The notes: a model not told the origin generated them from the letters alone. A stretch of 64,000 bases of DNA from Arthrinium phaeospermum (GCA_006503535.1 QYRS01000008.1:682001-746000); one strand, 5' to 3'. Numbered from the stretch's first letter, positions 23,535-37,791 are shown. Program-made: numbers and translations.

Positions 23535-26500
23535 TTAGAGCTGCTAACCTAGTTTGCCATGCAGCTTGATCCATCGCTTTAGCGCTGCACCGGGGATGCT
23601 AGGCGAAGGGGTCCAAGAGTTTCGTCGACAAGCGAGCTGATAACCGTCAGCCAAAGGCAACAATTGTTTGTTCAGCTCGTCGGAGCAGCAGCATCACCAT
23701 CATCAACATGAACCCGCTCGGATGACATTGATACCTAGCTTGGGGGAGACGTGCTGGCTGGCGCCCGTTGTCGACTTTTAATGCGTGTTTGAGTAACATC
23801 GATCGCGGAGGTGCTGGGGTCCAAAACCGGCGGCAGCACAATGCGGGGGAGGATTGCATTAACTGAACTACAGAACATCCTCATCCATAACCCGTCGTTT
23901 AATCCTGTACCTGATTCGAGCTCGATATTAACAAGAAACGTCTGAACTCGAGAAACGAAACAACAACATCGGACGGCATAGATTTGTCCCACTTTATAAC
24001 CCGTAGTATTACTGTAATGGACTTATGTCATGTGCCGTAACTCCGCGAAAGCGTTGAGGGCAATATGTATGCTACTTGGAATGCCAGCAAGCACGAGGCT
24101 ACTACGCAAGCGTTTCCCTACTGATTGCATTGGTTGGTAACAACCCGACGAATGGGCGCCCACATCAAGGCAAGATCGAAGATGAAGAAGTGACGTCTCT
24201 GAGCCATGGAGCCGTTTCTCTGCCGGGTGCCGTCCATCGAATATCTCCGATGCATCAGTGGCAGTGATGACACCAGCATGTATGCAAGTGGACGATGGGC
24301 ACCGATGGACCGATGGGCACCGATTCATCATCAACTGCCTTGAAGCGGGTTCTCGCAGCGATATGTCCATCTCCCTTGGTCTGGTTCATTCTGTAGCAAG
24401 GCGGGCATCGGCTCACTTTCGAGAAACAAAAACTCCCAGGCCGTGGTTGAAACATGCAGCCCACCCAACCCCCCGCATCGACAACGTGTACGCCTGCAAT
24501 GCGCGAGGGTCTAGCCGAATAGAAGCATCGTGCAATTTCTTCCCATATGTAACGGCAGGCACCTCCCCCTCCTCACCTTATTACTTGCTTGATCCCCGTT
24601 GCCCGCGATGTTCGGTGTTCGGTGAGAGCAAGGAGCTCGTTATCGGCATGCGCGACGGGTGATAATAATAACCACGTTGTCAATATGTAACTCGTGATAA
24701 GGGGGGATGGGATGGGATGACAGCCTGAATCGCGGCCCAGCAGAACCAGGAACATGGCACTTGTGACCCAAGAACATTGGCAGAATGCTGTATAAAACGT
24801 CTGATATACGACAACCACCAATCCCAAAGGGGCGGGTCCGGTTCCGTCCAGCTGCCATCTGTTGCTGAGGGAGGACGGTCTGGTCTGAAACGGGCGAGCC
24901 GATAGGTCCAGTGTTCTGTCCAATGTGTGTGTTCTGGTCCCTTGCCCTTGCATCGGGTGCCAGGATGGGGGAGAATGCTTGGAGTGACGGGACTGCAGAT
25001 AGGTCCATGCCTATAACGTGGGATTTTATGGTTATAATCCTTGAGGGTCGGAGAAATCACGGCGACGCAAGCAGGCTCTTCCAGACTTCGCGGGGGGCAG
25101 CACAAAGCGGATCATTGCCGGCAACAGAGGCAGTTACACAGGCAACTATGGTTTGAATGATCTGTATCCTTCTCGAAGAACTGTAAGTATGTACAGTACG
25201 CTAAGCACAAGTACATGCTGTGTGTTCTCCGAGTCAGTCTGGACGAACTGCTATCTATCTTCGACAACTGCGCTACAGGCATTGCCGCACATTGATGCGT
25301 CCGTTTGCTGCGATACCCTAGGTCCGTCCCTCTTGCATTTCATTCAGCGTTCGGGTCACATCGCGTACAAAAACCCTTGCTGCATCGTTGTGACGTGACA
25401 AGGGACGAGAATTTCTCCCAAACCCAAGCCGGCGAATAGGATATCGGGTGGCCATGCCACCTACGTAGTCGGTGACAGAAACGGTGCGGGCAGCTGACAG
25501 GTGATGGACCGGCCGGATGCCATGTTGGGAGGTCTGTTACAGGTCCTGGAAAACCCGATACACTGATTACATCGCCATCTGTACGGAGTACCCACGACTT
25601 CACCGGCGACAACTGCCGTCCATCTCCCGGCACTAGAATTGTTTCGCGTTTTCTCAAACAGCACTAACTTAGTTATACTAGTAATACTAACTGTGCTCAG
25701 TTATACAGTACGAGGAAAAAGAGTTTTGTGAACGCCCACCGGTTTAGCACGGGGGCCATATATAAATCCGGTGATTACTAGCATCAAGCCGGTTCATGCT
25801 GTCGCAGTCGCAGTGGAGCTCGCAAAGCCCCAGGGGGCCACGCGATGATACCTGACAATTTGTGCAATTCAGCTCCTCTGGAGAGGACTCTGGAGCTCTG
25901 GAGCTTCTACTCCAGCCAGCCCTCTTCTCCCTATCGCTTACCGGGAAACTGACATAGATGGCAAGATGGGCTCGACAATTACCGTCGATGTGTTCTATCA
26001 ATATCCGACCCAGGGGCCAGGCCCAATGTGCCGGCCCCGGGCGCCCCAGCTATCTCTATCTTCCCTTTCTGGAGACTCGAGCTCTGCTTCGGAGATAGGT
26101 TACCAGTGATCAGCAGGAGCCAGCCATGGACACGAGATGGGTGATGCCGTGAGGAAGGTTCCCAGGAAGGTTTTGGCAAGGACGGGGTCGTCTCAATTTA
26201 GAACGCAATGGATAGCAAACAGCCTGGCAAACCCGGCGATCTGGAAGGTTGGTGACTCGTGAGATTTGCAACCAGATAGCGCCCGTCAAAGACAATATTC
26301 GCAACCAGGCTGTCACACCTTCTGTGTTGGTCGGAGGCTAGGGTGATGAGCACGCACCAAGCTCTCCCGACCGACAGGTAGACGCTTGTGATGGCGCGGA
26401 TGGAAAATCGGGGATGCCGGGCAAAGCCGCCTCAAGGGAAGCCTGTCGTCGGGCACTCAAAGATCAGTCGACAGTCCGCTTGTTACGTTGTAGCCTCACA

Positions 26501-27270
26501 GCCATCATCATCTCCTTCGGTGCAAAAGCGTGCTATTCCGAATGGCTTGAGCCCCCTTCAAAAGGGGCCAAAATGACAGAATGGAAGGTGAGGCTGAAGG
26601 CATGAATTTTGATAATTTTAGAAAAAGGACAAGTGGGCACGGCGTGCTGCTGCTGCTGCGCGATGCCATCGACACGGGAATCGGCATACTTGCTTCTTTA
26701 CCTGGGTGACGGCCGAATTTTCTGGTGGGTGCTCTCTCTTTTTTTTCCAGCTAGGAGATTAAGGCGCCGCGCACAGATCGCTAGTTGCTGTTAGTTGTGC
26801 TCAGCTCCGAGATTCAGGAAGGCTCAGAATCGCGGATGCATAACGCCTGATTTTGATTGTGAGCTCTTTACCACAAGACCGCGACTTTTGGTTCGATTGA
26901 TGACCATCGGCTCCTTTTGGGGGAGCGTTGCAGGTGTATCCGGCATATGGCCTTTTTTGTGTGTGTCTGTGTCTGGGTTCGTGGGCCAGAATGGGTCCGA
27001 CAGCTGCGAGTGTATGTACATATGTACCTACATGCCATGCACCCACCGTTCACCATCCACCATCCACCATCCGGCGTTCCGGCAGAGTTCTCCGCAAAGC
27101 AGCAGTAGCCTACGCCTGCCTCATTGTACAGTTGCGCCATGAGGTTGCGAACCAGAAAGCAGACCCGACCCTGCTCAAAGAAAGTCTTCATCATCATCAA
27201 TCCGATACCGCCCGCGGATTGTTCACCTTTGGGACAACCCGGTAGTTGAAACATGATTACGGAAGAAGCA

Positions 27271-27294
27271 GGCTCTGGCTCTGGCTCTGGCTCT
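27271..27294. repeat. (GGCTCT)4 hexanucleotide repeat
   Basis: Four exact GGCTCT units in the gene-free region. Nearby, A/T trinucleotide repeats (TTA/TAT type) follow at about 27333-27353. Confidence 0.9.
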
Positions 27295-28230
27295 AACTTG
27301 CGTCAAGTCATCCAGCATGCTCATAACCATAGCTATTATTATTACTATTATTATACCCTCATTACTTGTTACCATTCAAATGTTGACGATCGCAGGATTG
27401 CTTGCTGTCTGGACTGACTCCCCGTAATCGCGATCGCGGAGTCAATACCTGCTGGGCTGACTCGTCACGGCCGACGTGTGTTGACACAGAAACAAGACTG
27501 CACGTTCACACACATCATCTCGAAACGAGTTGATCATCATCACCGGGTACAGTTTGGATAGGCATATGCGACGTGCAACGGAATTGGGAATGGTAACCTT
27601 ACCATCAAGATCACCACTCGCTCAACTGAACTGCATACGCCTGTCGCCCAGTGACTATTTTAGGGGTATACATGTCTTATCAAGTTACGTTACGAGGTTC
27701 CTACCTACCCAGCATATCCAGAATAGGCAATATAGAAAGTCTGTGCTCTGCATACAAGGTGGACATAGGCATGCAGGCGTCGCTCAGTTGCTTGGCCACC
27801 AATTACCTAAGTAGATGAAAGCCACAGATTGGATCATGTACTGCTACTGGCTGGCAGTCCAGTGTGGCCGTTTGATGTTCGTCACAGGTGATCGCAATAC
27901 AGCCTTCATCGCAGTCCAGGAAGCGGCGGTGGATGGACTTCGGAGCCAATGCAAGGGAAAAGTCTCCTATGTAACAATGGCTGACATTGTGTGTGTGCCC
28001 CGTGAGCCCAAGTCTGGGAATTGGACGTCCAAGCCACTCTAACCGACGTGGACGAAGCGGGGCCTGGGGCCTAATGAGGTGCGACGACGTTAGGGGAGGT
28101 CCACTGAACAAAGAACCGGAGAACCACACTAACTCTAGCCGGGCCTTGGCCAATACAGACGCTAGAAAGCTCAACGGGAGACTTACAGTTGCAGTATGTA
28201 CGCTCATGTACACAATCTTAGCCACCTACT

Positions 28231-28260
28231 GTATGTACGTATGTATGTATGTATGTATGT
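28231..28260. repeat. (GTAT)n microsatellite
   Basis: GTAT/TATG units with one interruption (GTAC). Tetranucleotides of this type recur in several spacers of the window. Confidence 0.9.
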
Positions 28261-29720
28261 CGTTCGTTCCTATCTGTTCCATCCCTTCCGCGCCGCTAGC
28301 GGTGTGGTCTAGTACAAGCAGACTGCCAGGCTCCCATGTGGAAGTCAGAGCGTGCCGATAGATAGCGACTTTTTTGGCTTCCAGGAACGGGGCCGGAGAC
28401 GCACAGCTTCGAGCCCATACGGTACTACACGCAGCCGAGAAGTCGACGATGACCCTGAAGGGCTCAAGGGTTCTACTGCGGGCACCTGTCAGGCCACGAG
28501 AGGAGCCTCTCGGAGCTCAAGTGATCATCCTTTCTCCTCTCTTAAGCGTGGGCCGGCTGTCGCAATGCCTCTTCACATTGGTGTATCTGAATCTACTGTC
28601 CTGACATAATACTGGGATAATGCTACCGTAACAATGGGGGAGATCAGTCTCGTCCTGATTCATGAGGCTACGCACCCGGCTTTGCCGCCCTTTCGTGGTC
28701 GAGTGGCCAATACCGAGTCAACCTGCCGGTCACGGCCAGTCTGCATTTAAATCGATTTGTGTGTCGCGACACCCTCAACCTCAACCCGGGCCCGGGGTGC
28801 GCGCTGCAAGAGAAGCCTTCGAGTCGCTTACAGATAGTTTTGATAGCGACAGGGGGCCAGGAAGGGGCTCGTTCATTCGGGGTCTTCAGCTATATACAAA
28901 GTACAAAGAAGGAATTACTTAGCAGTGAGGTACTTCAAGAAGTTCGTTCGTCTCTCCCAACCCCTGTCCCTGACGCAGGTCGTAGCGCAGGTGGGCTGCT
29001 GTGGGGTTTGTTTATGTGACTGCGAGACCCCTGTCGGGGGCTTAGGCGGGTTTCAGTTTCCCCGTTGCATGCAGCTTTCGAAGCTCGTTCGAGTTACCGC
29101 TAGACTCTTTTCGTCCCCTGCTCCGGCCCTGACTTGCTGTTTCTCCCCCGTCAGTGCTTTTGTACGTCTGCCCAGGTAACAGCCAGGGTCAGCACCACCT
29201 CGCACACAATCCTTTCCTGATGTCAGTGGAGAGCAAGTCGCTTGGTAGATTACTGGAGAGCTGCGTCTCAAGAGACCAGTATCGGGGAGGGTCTGAATAC
29301 TACGATGTCATGTCCGGTACGTACTGGATACTTGCGTGCCGAAGTGAGGATACGGACAAGGTAAAGATACGATGCCGGTCCCTGAGAATCCATGAAATAC
29401 GTCGCAGAGTGCCATCTCTTTCTTTCCAGAAATTTTTCAGAGAACCTATATGTCCATCACTAATAAGGCGAGCAACGGCGTTACCCTCTTGATGTGTCTG
29501 CATATAATCTCGTCACGGTATCAAAACGAAACCTCGTCCTCGTTGCACCTAGACTTGGAACCGCCAATCGTTACTAGTCAGCTAGTGTGTCCGTCCTCGC
29601 CCAACATTTCTATATTATACCGGCTTGCGCATAACGACCACCTGACTTGTCACCTCCGACTCCGAAGCTCGAACACCTCTCCCTGTTTATAATTGGCACC
29701 CACTTATATTCCAGGTTTCA

Positions 29721-32055
29721 ATGGCGCACATAGTCACTTGTATGACAGGTGCCGACGTGGATCACGGCAGTCTCAGAAGTTATATATCCAGACAGCATCC
29801 CTCCACCGATTCTGTAAGTGCTCCCTAGCTCCCCTTTCACATTCAGGCTGGCCCTAGGAATCATCTCTTGCTTACCACCCTTCGATACCAGCTCACGTCC
29901 AACGCATCGTCTGTCAGCTCTGTGGAGGAGAAGAAGCCATACGCCTGGAGGATGTATCAACCAGAATCGAGGAAGTACCAACTCTTCCCCAAGGGGGACG
30001 CCAAACAATCGACCCCCAAGCAGCTCGACCCCGAAGAGGCTCAGGCAGTAGCCCTCGGTTCCCCTGCTGAGGAAGCCGAGAATGCGGACAAGGTCAACGA
30101 CCTCCGGGTCCGGATTAAGGAACGCAATCTCAACCGACGGAGGAAGGTCAGCGTACCCGAGCTGGGGCCCATGACGACGGTGCATGAAGTGGCCATGGAT
30201 TCGCGTAAGTTCCCATACCAGGAGGCAAGACTTATACGTTGCTGACAACTGTGTAGCCACGATCCCAGGCCGGCCTGCGGTGCATGAACGCTCCATCAGC
30301 ACACCGGTGAACTCGTCGTGGTTTCTCCCGCAGCCTTATGAGTTCAAACCCAGTTCTTTAAGCCAGCAAGAGTCGGTTGGTGAAATCAGCCCTTCCACAA
30401 AACCCACCGCGATGAGCCGGAAACCGAGTAAACAGAGCCTCTCGAAGCCTAAGCAACAACTCTCGCCCAAGTCACTCAGCCCGTTGACGATCCCCAGCCA
30501 GGGCGGTACCCTCCCCCGCTTGGCTCGCCAGCTCTCACTGAGCCGTCTCAGGTCCGGAACCAACCATTCTGAGCCCAGCAGCTCTTCGGCCAAGACGGAT
30601 GAGTCCAGCCAAAAAGGCAACCACTATTCGCCCTACACGCCAATGTCATCTGCCAGCAGCAGCAACCCTCCCAAATCTGCCGCAACATCATCGTCGTCTC
30701 CGGTCCCTATGTCGGCACCTTATGATTCCCGCAGCTCTCCCCGGCCATGGGAAAGGTCTGGCAGCACGACACCTGTGACAACGCCTCACCACAACCAACC
30801 CGAGCCGTCGGCAACTTCCCAGTCCGATATTGAGCTTGCCCAGCGAAGTGCAGCCGCCACGGCGCACAGGAGGAACAAGTCGGAATCGGCGAGCATCATG
30901 GACAGAGGCCGCCCGAGAAAGCGAAGCGATGGCACCCCCGTTGGCGGCGGACTCAAGCGTGCCGCGTCGAGGAAGACCAAGGATGAGGAACAACGTCGTG
31001 CATTTGAGGAGCTGCCTCAAGGTTGGAAGCCCCAGGAAGCCACAGCCCACCTGGACCACGCCGAAGCCGATTACGTCCACAAGCAAGCTCTTGGACAGGT
31101 CCTGAGGTTCGAGGTGCTCAAGAAGGACGACGTCGAGAGCCTTTCCAAGGAACTCCGTCACCTGGATGAGCGCACCGAGTACCTTCGCCGTACCTACACG
31201 TCCCTGCGTGCCGGGCGCCGCAACCTCCATGCTCGCATCTGCCAGTACCTGCGCTCTCCCCGTGGAACCAAGTTCAGCCAAGGCTCGATGCTGAAGCAGG
31301 AAGAGGCCCTGGCCGAACTCGATGCTTCCATCGACGATTGGGTCAACAAGTTGGAGCATGCCGAGAACCGCCGCACTCGGGTGAGGCAGAAGCTTCTTGA
31401 GCACGTTGCGGCCGCTGCCACGATGGGCATGTCTCCGGACAATGCTGGTGCCATGGACCTCTTGACCCAAGCCATGGGTGGTCAACCCCATCACGTTGCC
31501 GCCGACATCTCTACCCCGCCACGGAGCCCGGCCAAGAGCGGAACATTCTTCCATGCACCCTCTCCTTCTCCGTCGCCTCAGCGTGTTGTCGCTCGCGTTC
31601 CGTCCGTCATCCCCGAGCTCCCGTATGAAGACGCCGAGCCTTGCACGACATCGGAACGGGCAGACGACCCTGAGGCTGACGCTGACACCGACACCGAGTT
31701 GCGACGCATGGAGAGCATTCGCATCTATGCGGATAGCGACGTGTACGCACTTCTTGCCGATGTGGAGAGTGAGTTCACCAAACTACGTGGCAACCAGACC
31801 CCGTCTCCCGGGCCAACACCAGACTCGCCCACAGTCCCTGAGCATCATGACGATAGAGAAGTGCACCGCGCCAGGAGCCACGAGAAGCTCCAAGGAACCG
31901 CCGGAACCACCAGAACCACCACCCCGCCTGCCCAGATCAAGACTCAAACCATCACCACCAGAAGCCGACCTGCATCGCCGCGTGCGCCGTCTCCCAACCA
32001 AGACAGCCCCACCACCGGCGAATTCTTCCTCACCGCCGCAGTTTTCAAACCATAA
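29721..32055 (+). CDS. Up-regulated-during-septation domain protein
   Basis: Exons 29721..29813, 29892..30204 and 30257..32055 encode 734 residues; both introns have GTAAGT donors and keep frame. Residues about 150-380 are a serine/proline-rich disordered region with many potential phosphosites. The folded part (about residues 390-520) reads FEELPQGWKPQEATAHLDHA, then a coiled coil with DDVESLSKELRHLDERTEYL and RRTYTSLRAGRRNLHARICQ, which matches the fungal 'up-regulated during septation protein 1' domain. A proline-rich acidic tail follows. Family members are linked by name and expression to septum formation; the molecular role is not established. Start choice is moderate: the ATG at 29721 gives a 31-codon first exon joining the conserved K-K-P-Y-A-W-R region. 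Confidence 0.78.
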
Positions 32056-35000
32056 ACCCGACCCTTCTCTTCATCCCTACCACAGTTCGCTCAAACGATG
32101 TCATTGCATCCATCATCGTCATATGAATCACGGCCGACCATACTCAGTCATCGCCTGGCGTTTTTTCGCGATCCTTATTTTCCTGTATTTTTTGAAAAGT
32201 CACAGCTTTTGTGACCGTGCGCGCATAGAAGAAGCGAAGCATCGAACACTCGGATTTTCACGAAGCTAGCACAGCTATCATGAGACACACTCTACGGCCA
32301 TATTTTGGCAGCCTTTCCCTTTTGCATCTACCCTATACTTTGGGCATTTACACTCACATTTACATACTTTCCTTTCATTTCTGTTTTGGGGGGAAAAAAG
32401 GCTGGGAGGAGTTTTATTCATGAAGTGTTTTCCAACATTCCTTCATTTTTCTGTCTTATCACACACACACCATCCGGAGTTGGCGGTTTACCTGCTTTTT
32501 CGCATTTTCCTGTACATATTATATATCCCATGACTAACGGCCGAATCTATACCCCGTATTGTGCGCTCAGGTATAACATTATACCAACAAACCGCGACGG
32601 CCAAACGATATCATCGTGTACATAGCTGTAAAATTATATTGTTTATTCCTCTACAAAATGCCTTCGCAAAGATGCCGTGACTAGCTCAGTTGTTGCAGAT
32701 AGATAGATGCCCAACTAGACAGACAGACTACGTACGCCTAGATGGACCCGACCACCAGTAACGATGCAACTCTCCCGAGCCGGGGTTATTCTGCAGCTCT
32801 TGACAGGCAACATGACTCACCACAACCAAGAAACAGTGAATACTCTGGCGCGCGATGTTTCGTTGACATGCCCATAGCCCAGTTACTACCTAAGCGAATC
32901 CAACCTCTGTCCAAGGCTTAATCGCCAACAGGGTCCAAGTACGGTATCAGGTTGTCTTGGGGAATGGACCCCTTCCGTTATCGTCGTCACACTTGCCGCC
33001 CCGACTACTGCTGCCGCTACGACTATACCAGCCGTTATCTTCAACATCGCCACCACCACCACCACCCCCTCCTTCCCCGCGATGCAACACCACCCCTTAG
33101 TATGAGTATGCGCCCCCTTGCGTAGCAGCCAAGCCTGCAAGGCAGCTCTCGTATCTTCAGACGATCTTTGCTATCGATCCAAGTTGAAGAGGGTGTGAGG
33201 AGAGACCTCCGTCCCCGCGCAACAACCTTAAACAAACTTGTTGTTTCCATTCATTGCGCCAGATCTGCATCAATACGTACTTACTTACAGCTACACACAT
33301 ATACACACACACACGGGGCCGGCCGTGGTATCCTTTCCAGGTCAAAGTGCTTGCAGCGCCAACTCTTGCTTCCATGTGCATGTATGTAATGTACGCGTGT
33401 ACCCCGCAGGATCTCCAAGACCTCCTTCCTACCTACCTGACATCTGCTTTGGGATTCTTCACCAACTGCTGCAAGCACGTGTCGTCTACCCAATCAAGGT
33501 ACGTACGTACTAACCCCCCTGTCCCTTTTACGTCAAGAAACAAAAGTATGTGCCTAGGTTACTGATTCGAGGAGACATATTGAAAACAGCCCCCCCTCCC
33601 GGCTGACTGGCTCCTGCCGAAATTGGCACATAGGAGCCGGCCGTCGCGGCAGCCACCTATCCAATTCAACGGTGTGGAGTGGGGGGTTTGTTTGGCCCAG
33701 AAGGGAGGGGGGGCCACACCAAGAAAAGAGCCGGCTGACCGCCCCCTCGTGGTTTCGGAGGGAGGGAGGGGCCGCTGTGGGTGTGGGCTGGACGTGCCTT
33801 TTGCCTTGGAAGGTAAGATAAGATACATGGAGGAGGCCTGTGTATGTATATACATACTTGCTGGTAATCGTGTGTAGGTATAGGGCGGGACGGGCAATAT
33901 GGGGACCAACTAATTGACCCATTGAGCCACGCGGAAGGGGAGGTGGGAGGGGGCAATATGACTCGGGCCTTGCTCAAACATACAAGTACACGCACTCGTT
34001 GCCTCGGGTTAAATACTTTACCAGCCCGTTTGCTTTGTCATTGCCGGGCGGGCCCCAACAGCCCCAGGCCTGGGCCTACATAGGCTGAGGTCTCTGTGTG
34101 TCGGCTGGGGTCGGTCCCTGAGCGCGACGGTTCAAATTGATGTGTGATGATGGTGAAGCTGCAACATGGCGACCAGACTAGCGCACCACACCAAACCCGA
34201 TGAGAAGATATAAGGTAACGTCGAGCTATGGCCTGCACCTGTCTGCATACTAGGTACCTAACTTAGTATGCGCCTACATACCTATGTAGCTTGGTTGCTG
34301 CTGCAGCACATGGCCATATGACGAGCGATCCATGCAGCCACGCAGCAGTCCTGTCACTTTGGTCTCCCTCCCATACTGGTAGAGACAGACCTTGGTTCGG
34401 AGCCCACATTGCCTAATTCAATTGCCTACGAATCCGCTTTGGCCCTGCGAGGCAGGAGGGCAGCAAGATCAAATTTCCCTCTTGGCCTTGAGCCGAAGAG
34501 AACACACGGTCGTACGGAATTTGGTACGGGGATATTGGGGACTCCTCCCCGCCGGCCGTTTGTGGATCAACAAGGGCAATCTTCAACCAAGTACTTACTG
34601 TACCTAATTAAAGACCCAGAGTCGATTTAAGGTTACCCATGTTCCGTGCACGATGCCATCGGAACTTGGGCGAGCGCGCGTCTGACACCGGAACGAGTTT
34701 CTTATCTGGTCTCGACGCTTTTTCTGTTACCGGAACTCTGTTTTTTTTATGGGATCATGTCTCTCTATGTTACCACCGGCACTGCAACCTCGCCCAGCAC
34801 GTTCCTTGCAAAATACATAGCCAGAGAAAAACAATGATATATTCCTGTCGAAGGCTGCATTGTAGAGCTTATCCACGCGCAAGGAAAATAAATGTAAAAA
34901 AAAGAGATGCACCGCGTTCTTGCAAGTCAAGTCGTACCGACCTTTCCCCTTCCAGACGGGGACAAAGCGCAGTACCAACATCTCTGCATCCAAGGCTATC

Positions 35001-36028
35001 CCCCAATTTCCAACACCACCGTCCTTTCGCCCAGCATAATCTACCATTATAGAGATGTATACATATATGTACATACATTCCTACCTCCAAGTAGTAGGTA
35101 GTTTGGTGTACATATGCCATTCGGCTATATAGGCACGCTGCACACAGACTAGGCCCGCTCTCTCTTCTTGTTGTCGATCAAGGAGGGGGAGGCTAGGGAA
35201 ATAGGAACATAAAAAAAAAAGAGTTTGTAAACTCGACAAGGGTAAGGTTAATTGACCTTCTGCATACGGCACAGCTGTAAAAGTGGTTCCTGGAACTTGG
35301 GTGTGCAATTCGCAGCGAGGGGTTGCGCAGAGGGGCTAGAATAGTTTCAAGACTGAGGGGGGTATCCAAAGAAATGGAGCACCTTTTTTCCCTTCTATTC
35401 GTGGGTCCTGTGAAGAGGGATAGCCCGTCGTTCGTACGGGGTATAGCCTTGTAGACCATGACTGCCTACAAGGGAAAGGCCTGGTGATGATGCCTGCATC
35501 GTGAGTGGCCCTCACTTACAACGGAAACAAGGCATCTAACCTAGCACCTCGGCCGAATTGTTGAGGGCGGTCAGCATCATTTCTACTCTAGCTATAGTGA
35601 CCCTGGGCGGGTGCGGAATCTTGCATGATGCCCAGACTACAACCCGCCATCGTCGATGTACAATATTAAATCCCATGTGGCTCTCTGACCAGGTGTTCCT
35701 GGTAATATTTCCGTCTTGGCTGGCGGTCTGGCCCTGTGGCTACGAGACCACATGCACGACTCCGTAAGGGGATGGAGCATCAGAGTGTAGTAACGTTCAT
35801 GTACTGTATCTTGGTTTTTGATTCAACTAAGTCTGTAGAAACGGCCCGCGCAGAGTGCGTGGCAGACAAGGATGCCGCCTGCCAGCCTGTGGTGATTGGT
35901 ATATCCACAACACACATCAGATGACGTGAAACACATGGCAACTGTTGAGCTACCACCCCTCATCCACACCATCGCCGGCTTATACATAGGGTTTTGCAGT
36001 GGGACCGAGATAACGCAATGTGCGTGTC
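32056..36028. other. 4-kb convergent spacer with simple-sequence DNA
   Basis: It lies between the 3' ends of the septation-domain and RING/ankyrin-like genes. It contains an AC/CA tract near 33294-33314, GGGA/GGGC purine-rich tracts near 33700-33780, a run of ten A at about 35210-35221 and several TACCTA/GTAC-rich stretches. No coding frame shows domain motifs. Confidence 0.55.
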
Positions 36029-36795
36029 TCAAGTGCCTGGGTGAAGTACTCCGGCCTCGACCACCTTCACCCAGTTGCCTCCCATGCCAGACGCCACCGC
36101 CTCCGCCGTCCGTCCTTGGCTATCCTGGAACGCACGAATATCATCAGCCGATGATGCGCTCGATCGCTGCAGGCCCATGGACTGGGCCACTGCTAGCGCC
36201 TGTTCAGGAAACAGCTCGGTCGCCAGCGGAGAGGCCAGCCACAGAAGGAGCCAGAGCACCTCCTCCTGGCCCTTCTCCACGGCCAAATGAAGGCCGGTCT
36301 TGTTGGCAGCGAGCGGGTCCTGGTATCGGATGAGCTTGCCCGCGCTCATCGAGGTTCCGTCCTGCTCCAGGTCCTGGAGGAGCTCGACGATGCCGCCAAC
36401 ATCACCTTCGCCGCACATGACGTGAAACGCGCGGGCAGGGCGGGCTTCGGGGTTGGCTTCGAGTATGCTTCCTCCGTAATCGAAGGTAGCACGTCGAAGT
36501 TGTCTTGCACACCACCCTCGTTGGTGTACTTGGTCGGGATGGTCACCCCTGAAGATGCGTGCAAGAAAGGGTTGGTGACCGAGGGTCCGGCCTGGTTGGT
36601 GGCGACCTGAGCTTGACAGGCCGGGCACTTGAGCGACAAGGCAAGTTCGGATGCTTGGTCCATCAGGCATGACCAATGAAAGTGGCAGCCACAGCCCAGC
36701 TGCAGGTCGTCAGGCACTTGCTGAGTCTGGCCCTCGTTTTCTTCATCTTCCACCTCGAGGAGGAGGGGCTCTTCGCACACTTTGCAGGCAGACAT
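36029..36795 (-). CDS. RING-like / ankyrin-like protein, frame broken once
   Basis: The ATG at 36795 starts MSACKVCEEPLLLEVEDE. A zinc-binding RING-like module follows: CxxC, then LGCGCHFHWSCL, then KCPACQ, within the first 65 residues. About residue 110 (near 36461-36468) the frame must move by one base. Before it the protein reads VLPSITEEAY; after it, EANPEARPARAF and CGEGDVGGIVELLQDLEQDG, then an ankyrin-like helix pair (KTGLHLAVEKGQEEVLWLLL), ending at 36029. One base missing in TACTCGAAG (originally probably TACCTCGAAG) restores a 255-residue protein. No GT-AG intron of sensible length removes the break without losing conserved sequence. It could be a ubiquitin-ligase-type adaptor, but the function is not established. 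Confidence 0.7.
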
Positions 36796-37791
36796 GGCCA
36801 AGGGGAGAGTGAGAGTCTCTTGAAGGTCGTGTATGGGAGGAATGCGCAACTATGTGGTCCAGGCCAAGTTTCTGTATCCACCACGCGTGAGCGATGGTCC
36901 AGAGATAGGTTTGGCTAACGGACACAGTTGGTCTTTGCCACCCGAGTGAATCCAAGCACTATAGCGCAAAGACAGTGCCAGATGCAAAGAAGATGGCAGG
37001 CAGATGAGGTAAAAGTGGTGATTTCATGACGACTTGCTTACCTTTGCGGAGTTGTGCGGTACAAAGTCAAACTTATACAGGATTGCGTATACTTGTAACT
37101 GATGAATAGGAATTGGATACTTAGGTTCGGGGTTGAGAGATGGCCCCGAGTCACGATGGCGATACTGAATGTTTGCCGGATGATGAAGTTGGGGTTTTTA
37201 TACGGCTTTTTTTCTCGAGGCGACGTCGTGATAGGTTGCACCGGGTAAGTACGCCCTGTGGACCGTCGGGTCATGACGCTATGTTTTTCCGATTTCCCAA
37301 AGCTTGCAGTTCAATAAGCTTCACGACATGATTGCCATCTCAGCAAGCAGACATTTGGAAATTGAATTGAATGGTCAGGACCTATTCTTCAATTTTTCAT
37401 TGTGCAATGTTCGCAATGCCATAATTTCTGATTCTGAAGCCAGTGTATGATGGTGATCCCCTAGGTTACAGCCATCAACGCTTCAATATCTAGGTGTATA
37501 AATCGATTCACCCGTAGGGTTGATACAATCAATCAAGGCCTCTGCTGGACACCACGGCCAACCTTGGCCATCAAGTAACGCCCGACTGCTACTGTTGAAC
37601 TTCGCACCTCAAGCATGCCGTCCCAGGCATTTACGGACTGTCGAGTAATGTCCACGGGGACATTAATTTCGACTACCATCTCGCTAGATTGCAAATGATG
37701 CTCATACCTCATGAGAACAGTTGTTTATGATGAAGCCCGGCGGACTTATCACGATTTCATGTGCTTGGTATATTACATCGATACTGTACAT
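36796..37791. other. Spacer: RING/ankyrin promoter and mrm2 3' flank
   Basis: About 1 kb between two minus-strand genes. No supported gene, RNA or repeat. Confidence 0.5.

Larger units (their letters stand above)
21394..29720. other. 8.3-kb gene-free region between divergent genes
   Basis: It separates the aminopeptidase start (minus) from the septation-domain gene start (plus). I found no ORF with domain motifs, signal peptide or plausible splicing in either strand; open frames are short and of random composition. It contains several microsatellites (listed separately), a perfect 8-bp hairpin at 23008-23027 and short direct repeats such as GATGGGCACCGAT around 24295-24325. It could hold long 5' UTRs, non-coding transcripts or distal regulation; nothing in the sequence proves this. 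Confidence 0.6.

Noticed and set aside
27803..28225. 140-residue minus-strand frame with a hydrophobic start
   Set aside because: The apparent signal-like start is not followed by ordered sequence, and the frame covers a microsatellite flank.
36461..36468. Programmed ribosomal frameshift in the RING/ankyrin-like gene
   Set aside because: No slippery heptamer or downstream pseudoknot is evident, and neighbouring genes show the same kind of indels, which points to sequence error.
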